From Ciona savignyi (taxonomy: Eukaryota > Chordata > Ascidiacea > Phlebobranchia > Cionidae), in the NCBI GenBank assembly GCA_000149265.1, contig CH003275.1, positions 2,171,778-2,235,777 of the forward strand: a stretch of 64,000 nt of DNA, written 5' to 3'. The notes under the pieces were generated by a model that made no database searches, was not told the origin of the DNA, and saw only the letters and a list, made by a program, of their open reading frames with translations. How positions within the stretch are numbered: position 1 is the stretch's first letter; the number at the start of each line of letters is the position of its first letter. This document shows, in pieces, positions 1-33,064 of this stretch. The position numbers and the translations under genes are program-made.

Positions 1-46
1 TAAAACGTATTACAGATTAAGCGCATAATTAAATGTTACTTCAATG

Positions 47-22905
<22,859 letters not shown>

Positions 22906-24348
22906 ATGGCAGTTTACACAAATCACATGCTATATGCGTAAACTCAATATTTTTGCAAGAGACTAAATGGATAAGAACCACACAATAGGTCAAAACAATT
23001 AATTAAAAGCACCAAAGTCAACATACAATGAAATAATACGCATTTTATTTTAAGGGTATTCAATGAATTTTTGTTGTTATTGAATTGCCTAACTTAATAG
23101 GTTGCGAAAGTCAGTTTTTTTGCTGCCTAGGTATTTTTGCCGTCAGTCGTTACAAGTTTTATTTATTGATGAATTTTGAAATGCATTTTTACACCAAATT
23201 CATGTTATTGCTGTCTAATACATTTTTTTTACTGGAAATTCCAGTTTTTTTATATTAGCGAGTAAGCCATAAACTTTGATATGATTAATTCAAGAAACCA
23301 TTTGGCATTATAGATGCCTTAATGAATTTTGGGTTTATCTTGTTGCACTTTTTTCATATTTGTAGAACAATATTTATATACAGAATTGGTAATCTTATAT
23401 TTATACTGCCACAACTCTGACATAACATAGATCTAATAAGCACTGCTCTAATTGGTGTTTGATTTTAATCAGAGTTTTGAAAATGCATTGTAACAATAAG
23501 GCTGTAAGTTTTACTGTATAATTTCAATGCTGTCATGTGTTTTTACACTGTGTTTAAGCTAGTACTTATTTGTGCATGTAAACCATCTCAAAAGCATTGC
23601 TACTTGTTTATTTGCATTTAAAATAAATTAAATACGAACGATGATATTGCTAAACAATACATTATATGAACTATATAATTTACTATATCAAGAGCAATAC
23701 TACATGAATACCAAGGCACTTTCTATAAAATAAAATGATCAATACATACATTTGGCAACTACATCTTTAGTTAAAACTGCATGCATTAATACTCCAACCC
23801 AGTTACAGTGGGTTTGATAATTTTGAGGGACTAGAATAATGCGTCTTAGAATTGTAAGTCTTGAATATGATCTGTATTAAGACAATACGCAAGCAGGGCT
23901 TCTTGCATTGCCCGAGTCTACAGAAGCAAGAATTTTCAGTAATTATTGCATCCTGACACACCAAACTTACATTAAAACAAACATGATTGAACCCAACATC
24001 AGTTGCAAGAATATCACAGTTAACTCGCTGTGCATCGTTTAAGAAAATCTAGATTTACTCTAAAACATGATAGTCACTATAGTTGTCAGATTTTCTTGTG
24101 AACATGGCCAGGTTGTTGCTATTATTTTTCAGTGTGTTCAGATTTATTGATGAACTTTTATCCTCAATAATTGAGATTTTACAAAATCAACCAACACTCT
24201 AATAGTAAACAAAGAAAGTACAAAAGAGATGTCCCCTTAACAAGTCCGGATGTTTTCGGTTTAGCCTACTCTGTGTGTATTGTTTAAAAACGTTTTATCT
24301 ATATCAGGTTTGTTAGGTTTACCTAATGTCACCAGTTTAAGTTGTTGG
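22906..24348. other. Convergent intergenic region, POLQ 3' end to sulfotransferase 3' end
   Basis: AT-rich spacer of 1.4 kb holding the two 3' UTRs. A candidate POLQ poly(A) signal AATAAA is at 23622-23627. A candidate for the opposite gene is TTTATT at 24143-24148 (AATAAA on the - strand). No coding signal is visible. Confidence 0.6.
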
Positions 24349-27300
24349 TCAGCTATCCTTTAGAAACTCCTTTACAAGTTTCATTTCAATTGGTTCCTCT
24401 AAGTCGAAGAGATCAAAGTCAGTTTTATAGACTTGATACAGTCTTTTTATAGCATTAAGTGATAACGTGGAGAATTGTTGTTTGATGGAATGTTGGCTTG
24501 TTGAGCTGGAACCTGTTGAATCATATCCTCGTGGATACTTTAAGCTTTTCGGTGCTCCTATCTTCTTAAAAAGGTATCTGGGAAATAATTTTGAATTACT
24601 AAATTTCATTTACCTTTTTAATTAATTTTGAATTACTAAATTTCATTAACGGCTTTTATTAAGCATAGTATATGGTTGCACAAACACATCTGATAAATAA
24701 CTATTTAGATAGGATAGGATATTCATGTTAATCCCTGTGAATGGGAAAACCAAGGGGGTTAACACACGGGCAATCGTCAGATCACCTTGTGCCCACCGTT
24801 GGGTTACCAGAGCTATTGCAGTGTGTTTTGTATGATTCACACATTCCTTTAATTTAGTAGAACCCATTAATTAGCTGGGTTCAGGCAATGTCTGTTAAGT
24901 TCCTTGTCCAAGGACACAGCCGACTAGGTACCAGTTTCAAACGTGCAACCTTTCGGTTGAAAGGCGTCGCAATAAATCACGAGACTAACCAGACCAAACG
25001 GAACATGTAAACTTAGGTTATTTTGTTTTGTTAACGACTGTAACAACACATAATTCAAAATTTAGTGATCTTACTCTGAATCTTCTATTATTGTCTCCAT
25101 GTGTGCTATGACATCATAATGTATATGGCATGGATGGCACAGTGTGAAGTACGACTGCCAATGACGGACGCTCGTCGCTTTTAAAGTACTTTTCCCGTGG
25201 TCTATATTATCAGCGGTGACATCTGAGTTGGCAGGGTCGAGCAGATACTCAACAAACTCATCGAATGAGGCGTAGAGTTCTTTGTGTCTGTATGCAGGTT
25301 GTAATTAAGTGTTAACAATGACAGTGATGGTTATATTGAATCTTGTGCCCAGATTTTCCTAGTCTTTAATCCGCTTTAATCGAACCCATTAATCCGCTTG
25401 GTTCAGGCAATGTCTGTTAAGTGCCTTGCCCAAGGACATAATCGGCTATCTAGCGACCAGTTTTAAACCTGCAACCTTTCCCAAATTTAAACCTGCAACC
25501 TTTCCCAAATAACTTTCCTACTTTTATAACTACTTTCTGGTTACCCAAGCTATTGCAGATTAGTTAGCATCTGGTTGCAATACCACAACTTTTTGACTGA
25601 TATACCAGATAGCTAACTGGTTAAATATACATTTAAAAAAACATGTTTTAACATCAAATATTTATCAGAAAAAATTATGCATGCACATTTAATCCATCAG
25701 ATATTGGCTATTCAATGTATTTTTCCCATGGTCTATATTATCTAGAACAACTAAAAAGGTTAATTGTTAAACAAGAAATCAAGTCTGAAAGTACCTGTAT
25801 ATGTAAGCTGGCAGCTTGTAAATACTAGGTGGTTGAAGCACAGCTGTGGAAAGAAAATAAATTTATTCAACAGCCTGATGGATAATGCAACACAGCACCC
25901 AATAGCTGTTAATCGATGGATTGTTAGTTTGATTTCCACATTTGGTGTCCAAACTTTGGATTATTTTCTCTCATGGCTCTTAATGGATAGCTGTGCAACA
26001 ACCACCCCACTTTGCATTAATTTAATGGATTCAAATGAGTTGTTTAGAAAGGCACTTTCACTTAATGTTGAATGCTTAAGACGCACTGGAAATCCGACCG
26101 GTAGTCTGGCTATAAATACTGCTATAACTGTGACATGGTACTTATGGACAAAGTTTAATCCTTTCAACATGAAGACATTTTGTTTCATTATAGTACAAGC
26201 ATAAGCGGCTAGTTTTAAAATAGATAAAGGATTCTCCTGTTTATCTATGGTCGGAAAACTAAGGGCATTAAAATGAAGGGTTTATCATTAAATTTCCCTG
26301 TGTCCTCCAGTCTCATTAAGTCATTACCCCAGATATTGAAGTTGTAAATGTCAATTGTTATTCAACCCTTTTTAGTGAAAGCAACAGCAATGTATTGCCC
26401 ATAGACACAATTGAATGCCCACTATCTGGTTTCGACCACAAGCAAACAGCTGGCGACTAGTATCGTAAATATTGATTTGACTACTTTTGAAGCATTAATT
26501 GACATTGTTGTTACTTACGTTTCGTATTATTGGCAGTTAAAATCTCTCTTTTTTCCTCAACTTTTAAATCTCTGTCACGGCGACGCTTTTTTCGTGGCAT
26601 TTCTGCATTCCTTCTGCGTCTTTTTGCAACTGGGATTCAAGGATAAAATACTTTTGTTTACCCTCTGGTATCAGAAGTCAGGTCACACTACTAAAGCAAT
26701 TAGTTTTAAAAGTTGCAAAAGTTTTGTGTTCAACCCATTAAATTGTGTTGTGTTCAACCAAACCCATGTTCAACCCATTACATTATATTACTTTCAGGCA
26801 AATTTATCTGAGACTAAAAAGCTTGGTGGTTTAGTATGTCACCTTTTATTTAAAGAATTGCAGGTTCGACACTGCTCACTAGATAGTGAGTTGTGTCTTT
26901 AGGCACAGAACTTTTGACTTAAAAACCCACTGGATTTATTGGGTTGTATCAGAATTGATGGAACATACACACACGCATTATCTCTTAACCAGACAGTGAA
27001 CGAGAAGTAATCTAATGATTATCCGTGTGAAAATGCTCTGTTATGTGATTGCAAGTTAAACTGATTGCCCAGGTGATAACGAGATTAACATGCCTTAAGA
27101 GTTCTGTGACCAAATTCGGCATTGGCAATAACACATACAATCAGTGATGGGATTCATGGGTTCGGTCGAACGTGTTCTTGGAACGTCTGGATAATCACCG
27201 ATCCGATTCTTGCTTTTTACAGACATTAGACCTTTTAGGGAACCTGTTGTTAGTAAGTATGATACAAAAAAGAACCGGTTCTCAAAATTTTGAATCCCAT

Positions 27301-30300
27301 TACTGCATACAACTCAACTGGACACTAGTTGTACTGTGAAACCCCCAGACAAAGCTCGGTGAAAAAAAAAACACTGTTGCCTGTATTTTGAATGGCTTTA
27401 GCTTTCAATCCCAGGGCCAAAAATCCATCAAATTTGGAGCGAGTATGAATTCACTCGCATAAGGAAGCTAACGCGAGTAAATCGTTACGCGAGTAAACAT
27501 GGCTCGCAACTGTAGTTTGTAAGACGATTTTTTTGACCCTGCAATCCGATGCATAAATTCTAAACGCTCAGTTTCCCACCCCACAAGAATACAGTTGAAC
27601 ACCACCATACCTTCACAAGTGTACCACACTTTTAGGTACTTCATCGTAGCAGGGCAGTCATCGCTTTGTATCCAATCTGATGTGGCTTGCACAGTACATG
27701 AGTTGTGTCCATTGCATGCGGATATCACAGCAGCATTGGCTGTGGGCGATGAACACTTGATGTTGTATATTGGAACTCCCTTAGCACACCTGAATTTAGT
27801 TAGGGAGAGAAGTAGCATTATTGTCACAATAGAAGGACAGAAGTCAATTAGATAACATTAATCGAAGTTCGGGTAAAAAAAATTGTCAGTTGTTTGTTTT
27901 TTTCCCATAGATTGGGAAAACATACCTATCTACGGGTATTAGTATAGTTTAATTTTTTTTGCTTATTCATTACGTTAAAGAAGAATGGCACAATTATTTT
28001 AATTTACCGATGCATCAAGTCAGGATAAAACAGCAAAACTATAAGTAGTAAAAGGTATTGAAAGATATATAATGCCCACAGTGAAATTAATGGGTATACT
28101 GCACTGTGTGGAGAGTTGATAGATTGATATTCTTCTGGGATTTATTCGAGAGTATTTAAATACTCTTTGTTCACATAAGTGCTAAACACCCAGTTTTCTG
28201 TATTTTACAGCTACTTACTCAGATAATCTTGCTTAAAAAATCTAAAGCCAAAACAACAATTTATTTAGATATTTTTGGATGTACAAAGACTCGCCTCCAT
28301 AACAAATATTTACACTCACGTTTCTGTGTCGTTAACTCTACCATACATGGCAGAGAGGACATTGATAGAGTGTTTGGCTGGGCACTGAATTGACCCGATT
28401 TCCATCTGGCAGAAAGTCACCATTTCTGCCTCTGCTAAACCTAGGAGATAATGGTCAAATGTCATGTAATTTAAACTAGTCATCATGGTCATGTAAGTTA
28501 TCAAAACATGTGAAATGTAAGTTACTAAAACATGAAAAATGCTCTTTAAACAATTATGTTGTTTAATTTATTATAAAAATACCGTTTTTTCTTAACATTG
28601 AAAAGTGCCTTTTCAAGAGTGAAAATTTAACATTTTGATAACATTGACGGATAACTATAGCTAGAGTACTGTGTCTGAAACCTATAGCCCTAAGGTGCTT
28701 TTATTGCTGAACTGGTTCTTTTATAATCTTGTATTACTAGAACATTTGCTGGAAACCTGTGTTTATGGACATTAAAGCTAATTAATCTTGATTAATTACT
28801 AGCTTAAAATTGTATTTAAGTAGTAGTGTAAAACTTTTTTTAGGATATTTTTATAGTGCAAAAAAAAACAGACTGCAACAGCTTCTGCAATTTGAATAGA
28901 CACACAACATTTCGACCATTGTATATTTTATACAAAACTTGCACATGTGTCCCCCCTTACATTTTGCCACCCCAATATTTTACATCAGAAAGTATCAATT
29001 GGTTTGGCATACTCACTTAGGCATTTGTATTCCACTGAAAGATAGGCACAGTTTCTGCCATTTAAATAGACACACAACATTTTGATCATTGTATATTTTA
29101 TACATCACTTGCACTTGTGTTAGCCCTTACATTTTTCCACCCCAATATATAACATCAGAAAGTATCAATTGATTTGGTATACTCACTTAGGCATTTGTAT
29201 TGCACTGAAAGATAGGCTGGTGTTGAAGAGCAAACTGTAGTTCTTTGAAACTGAGCGGCGGAGGCGACAAGCTGACATTTCTTCTTTCCGTTACACACTT
29301 GTGCGGCGATATTTCCAGCTTGTGGGAATTCACACATCTGCAGCGTCGTTTTCAAATTTTCGGGTACACAGCTGTGGGGTTGGCTGGTTATATTTGCTAT
29401 AAGGTCAAAGGGTTTACACAGCCATATAGCTAAGTGGTAGTGCATAACAAAGATAATCCTGAATAAACTAAACTTAGTGAACGTTGCTTGAACTTAGTGG
29501 ATTACTTAACACCTATCGATATCCTGCTCATGGGAATAAATATAAGTCCTCAAGGTCATGTGTATACGCGGCATAAGCATCCTAGTGGGTATAAAAATTC
29601 AAAGAATTTAACCACCGTTATAAACACAATATCTATGAGAACTGAGTTTTTAATTAAAATATCAAAGACAATCATAGTGTTATAAAGACTAATTTTGCAC
29701 ATGTATCTGATGTCATTTTTGATTACTTCACCAAATACCAGAAAAAGTGCCGAAAATTTATATGGAATGAATGTATTTGGATACAAGTTGTACATTTTTT
29801 GATTGTGCTCTCCTCTTGACTACTTAGATTTGTCTGGCAAATGTTGTGAATGTGGTTAAGCACAGAAAGTGATAGATTGACTGGCATATGTTGTGAATGT
29901 GGTTAAGTTTCTAAAGATATTGCAGTCGTGTTGCATTTACTGACTGGTTTATGTCAACCCCTAACAACAAGTAATTATACGTTCATACTCACGTTGTGTT
30001 ATCCTTGCGTCCGTACAACGCACTTGTAATATGAATTACTTCCCACTTTCCTGAGCATTCCAAATTAGCTTCACCAACTGGGCAAACGGTGATACTTCGT
30101 GTGCCATCGTTTAGCGCTGTAACATAAATTGAGTATGATGATGTGATGATTTTTATTCTATTTACTCTTAGGTTATTTTCACACAAATGGTAAAACAATG
30201 GCAAAATGATTTGTTGGTTGCTAACATATTTGTTTGTGTATTCTGTATGTTCATGGTATACGGTGCCATTTACAGATGCCACCTTGTGCTTATTGTGGAC

Positions 30301-33064
30301 AATCAAATTGACTTCTAACTTGGAGTATCTATTACAACTGACTTGAAGTTATGAAAGTGGTTTTGTCAGGTGCATACACCTGCTCACAATCGGTTTGCTG
30401 GATCCATTACCATGCAATAATAAGATTTTAAATTGAAAGACTTATTAGGTACCAAATTTTCAATTTTTACAGTAAAACTATCTTTATTGTTACTTGTAGG
30501 CTCTGTATCCTTTCTTTGTCTTCCATATTTCTTTGCCACTTCTGACGAAAATTGAAAGAAAATGGAGTCGTTATGTGGTGGCCTAGCAGCAACTTTGTCT
30601 TGGTAAGCCGACACAAGTCGCTCGAATGGCTGTCGAACCACCATCAGTTTGGTTCCACTTTGGTACAATTTGTCTCGTTCTGAGCGTGGAACTGATCGAA
30701 GCATCTTCAAACTTTGAGTGTGTGCTTGACCCTGGGTAATATCGGGTTAGTAGAATTTATCCTTTCACCACTAGGGGTTGGACAATTACAGTCCTTATCG
30801 GTAATAGTCTGAAACTGACCTAGCTCCAGATCATCGAAGGGTGAACTGTCTGATCGTATTTCTATTTTAATGCGGTAACTTTTATCAGTGTAGGTGTTTC
30901 TAAAATAATGGAATGTCTAATTGGGCGACTATACAGCAGATAAATATTTTTTTGTACTGCTGTAATTGTCCAACAGCAACTGTGCAATGACTGTTTGATT
31001 GAGTCTACGTGTGTTTTTAAGTTAGGGATAGGATATTCATGTTTATCCCCGTGAATGGGAAAACCTAGGGGGTTATCACACGGGCAATCGTCAGATCACC
31101 TAGCGCCTATCGTCGGGTTACCGGAGCTATTGCAGTGTGTTGTATATGATAGACACGTTCCTTCAATTTGGTAGAACCCACTAATCCGCTGGGTTCAGGC
31201 AATGTCCGTAAAGTGCCTTGCCCAAGGACACAACCGACTAGCTAGCGACCAGTTTCGCACCTGCAACCTTTCGATTGAAAGGCGACACACTTAACCGCTA
31301 GACCACCGGGCCGGACAAGTTATTATCAAGTGAACTTGTTACAAACCTGCTTAATTCCATCTGTTGAGTTAACGATTCCATTCAAAACCATGAGCACCTT
31401 CTTCCAGTTTGTGCATCCTGACTTTGGAATCTCGCAATACATTAGTTTGTATTGCTCCGATAAAAACATCCATGGCTTTGGGTTGGGAATATTTTCCAAA
31501 TTGTAGTTAGTTATGTTCTGCCAGATGCCTGGGGATTATTTTAGTAGTCATTTTTAGCCAACCAGAATAAGATAGAAAGGTATAATTTTTTATTTGTTTA
31601 AAAAATTAACGAAAATCTGAGCAGAGCATAACGTTCTTGCACAATAAAAAAACTATACCACAGCACAGTTTATTCAGTGTAGGTAGGTTAAATGCCCCTT
31701 GCAATTAGTCGCAAAGGATTTTATAAAGTGCTTAAAGACAGTGAACTTATTTGAACCACGTCCTATTATAGGGTTTTGTTTGTTTTTACTTCTGTGCATC
31801 ACCTTAAGAATTTCACTAAGCGCTGCGTGCTACGTTATTTTTGCGACGATATAAGTAGTGGTGTGTACATTGATGCGTTGCCCATTTCCTTGTATCCGTT
31901 CTTGGTGACTTTTCCGTTTAAATCAGACTTCTTTATTCGTGTATTTCCTGTTAACTTCGCACTCCATTGGGACGTGTAGTGCATTAATGTTTCATTTTGC
32001 GAACACAACCACAGGAATTTATCCTGATACAGTATCGCTCGCAAGGGCCTGGTTTTTCAATCTGCGTCTACGCGGTAATATGAAAGACACCATCGCCGAT
32101 TTGTGTGTACTTGCATTTGACATAATACAACCTTATAGAGTGAGTACTAATTTATAAGTACTCTATGATAGGACATTCGCGTTACAATTATCATGTGCGT
32201 TTGGTCATTGGGGCGTTTGAAAAATTATTGCGGTCGATTTCTCTTTCATGACAAATTATTAGAAAACCGGTCGTGGCTACTTCTGTTTTAAAAGAAACAG
32301 AAAAAATGCGTTTGTTTGGTAAGTGATGCTCCCTTAGGGCTTGTTTATTAGCAATTACCGCCATTTAAGACGACATAAATACATTTCCCATTCTGCATCG
32401 ATGTACAATAAACACCACGATGCAAAGGGGAGATGAAATAAACAAAGGAATGGACATTCGTTGTTCAACCGGATAGCTAGGTGGGCGGAAAATGCCTATT
32501 CTACTTTCAATTAGTAAGATGAAACGGTAAAAATGGCCATACATAGCTTATTGATTGGAAATAGAATAATAATTTTCCGAAACGTCCATCATTAAGATAA
32601 AAATATTATTCTGGCTTTGTGTTTTTTCACTAACAGTTTACTTCTGACCACAATAACGAACATGTTTATTTTACGCGAAGGAATCAATTAAAAGTTATAA
32701 TCCCTATAGCGACCCCCTAAAATCCTTCTTCATCCTTCTAAAGGTTGGGTTATATATCAATCCCTAATTCCTCGCATTTCTTCTTAACTCGAAGTCTTCT
32801 TTGTGCCATTCGCTTCTCCATCCGAATCATGAAATTTCCCTCGCTTTCTGGGGTGAGGACTTGACCATCACTTGACACTTTGTTTATCGTGTCTATCTTG
32901 CTGAACGAGAAAGTTCGGTCATCTTTAATCTCGTGGTCAGCGGAGACCACCACAGGGTCGTACCCATTGGCGATGTACAATACGACGCAGCACACCAATA
33001 CGATTGCACCGTATATTCCAAATCGAGCCACGCGTTTTGCTAGCAGTCTTAGCTTCCGAATCAT
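24349..33064 (-). CDS. HNK-1-family carbohydrate sulfotransferase with two inserted SUEL lectin domains
   Basis: Predicted type II Golgi enzyme transferring sulfate from PAPS to a glycan. Exons in transcript order: 33064 to about 32750, 31528-31347, 30731-30494, 30116-29993, 29371-29187, 28440-28320, 27789-27611, 25279-25075, 24577-24349. Exon 1 has a short basic tail and a hydrophobic anchor (AIVLVCCVVLYIANG). Exon 2 has the 5'-phosphosulfate site CEIPKSGCTNWKKVL. Exon 3 has the 3'-phosphate site VVRQPFERLVSAYQDK. The last two exons hold EFVEYLLDP, HWQSYFTLCHPCHIHYD, the METIIED stretch and the family end YKTDFDLF. Between them lie two lectin domains. Phases match at every junction from exon 2 on, if the weak acceptor at 25280 is used. 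The donor of exon 1 is not identified: its frame runs to a stop at 32750 and exon 2 needs a phase-1 donor. A very short uORF (ATGCCATGA) overlaps the start. A nested lectin gene on the same strand is the main alternative. Confidence 0.82.
24710..25000 (-). mobile_element. tRNA-derived SINE, full length
   Basis: Lies in the last intron of the lectin-sulfotransferase, in the same sense as that gene. Confidence 0.9.
25377..25512 (-). mobile_element. SINE fragment with a small internal duplication
   Basis: Head-proximal part only; the segment TTAAACCTGCAACCTTTCCC is present twice in tandem. Confidence 0.8.
26885..27060 (+). mobile_element. Old SINE relic
   Basis: GAGTTGTGTCTTTAGGCAC and AACCCACTGGATTTATTGGG keep the SINE order in sense. 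Confidence 0.5.
27134..27313. mobile_element. hAT-type MITE (family A), 164 bp, inverted
   Basis: The element 27142-27305 has ends CAGTGATGGGATTC / GAATCCCATTACTG and 8-bp flanks CATACAAT / CATACAAC. It is in opposite orientation to the other two copies. Confidence 0.88.
27405..27547. mobile_element. Short TIR element (family C), 131 bp
   Basis: The element 27411-27541 has ends CAGGGCCAAAAATCC / TTTTTTTGACCCTG with 6-bp CAATCC on each side. It carries repeated ACGCGAGTAAA motifs and is shared with 16540-16647. Confidence 0.75.
27611..28440 (-). CDS. SUEL/galactose-binding lectin domain 2 (two exons)
   Basis: Exons 28440-28320 and 27789-27611 encode a second SUEL domain with the same internal intron position and phase as domain 1. 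Hallmarks are VTFCQMEIGSIQC, SAMYGRVND, the cysteine made by the first codon after the intron, ACNGHNSCTVQ, DDCPATMKYLKVWYTC. The shared intron position implies domain duplication. The pair is again phase 1-1. Sequence identity between the two domains is low by eye, so the duplication is not recent. Confidence 0.9.
28870..29215. repeat. ~170-bp direct duplication spanning the donor of a lectin exon
   Basis: The segment 29045-29215 (exon end, donor and start of intron on the - strand) is duplicated at about 28875-29045. Shared blocks include ATAGACACACAACATTT and ACTCACTTAGGCATTTGTAT. Confidence 0.9.
29187..30116 (-). CDS. SUEL/galactose-binding lectin domain 1 (two exons)
   Basis: Exons 30116-29993 and 29371-29187 encode one rhamnose/galactose-binding lectin (SUEL) domain of about 100 residues. 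Visible hallmarks are SITVCPVGEANLEC near the start, the ALYGR signature, a cysteine right after the internal intron (the codon is completed across the junction), QVCNGKKKCQL, and the closing LSVQYKC. The first exon is phase 1 to 2 and the second phase 2 to 1, so the pair is a symmetric 1-1 module. The sugar specificity is unknown; family members bind L-rhamnose or D-galactose. Confidence 0.9.
31027..31317 (-). mobile_element. tRNA-derived SINE, full length
   Basis: Close to consensus; ends 30 bp from the donor of the sulfotransferase exon 31528-31347, same sense as the gene. Confidence 0.92.

Larger units (their letters stand above)
25280..27610. other. Large intron between lectin domain 2 and the sulfotransferase C-terminal exon
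   Basis: This 2.3-kb stretch contains SINE debris near 25377-25512 and 26885-27060, a 164-bp hAT MITE (27142-27305) and a 131-bp MITE (27411-27541). Two + strand open frames (25764-26204 and 26411-26902) have no recognisable domain and are probably chance. I searched the - strand for another lectin or sulfotransferase exon and saw none. Confidence 0.5.

Noticed and set aside
25764-26902. Open frames of 146 and 163 residues on the + strand
   Set aside because: Antisense to a sulfotransferase intron, no domain, composition like noncoding AT-rich DNA, overlapping SINE relics.
27611-30116. Independent nested lectin gene inside a sulfotransferase intron
   Set aside because: Not excluded, but disfavoured: I see no start codon or signal peptide exon before the first lectin and no terminal exon after the second, and the outer phases fit the flanking sulfotransferase exons.
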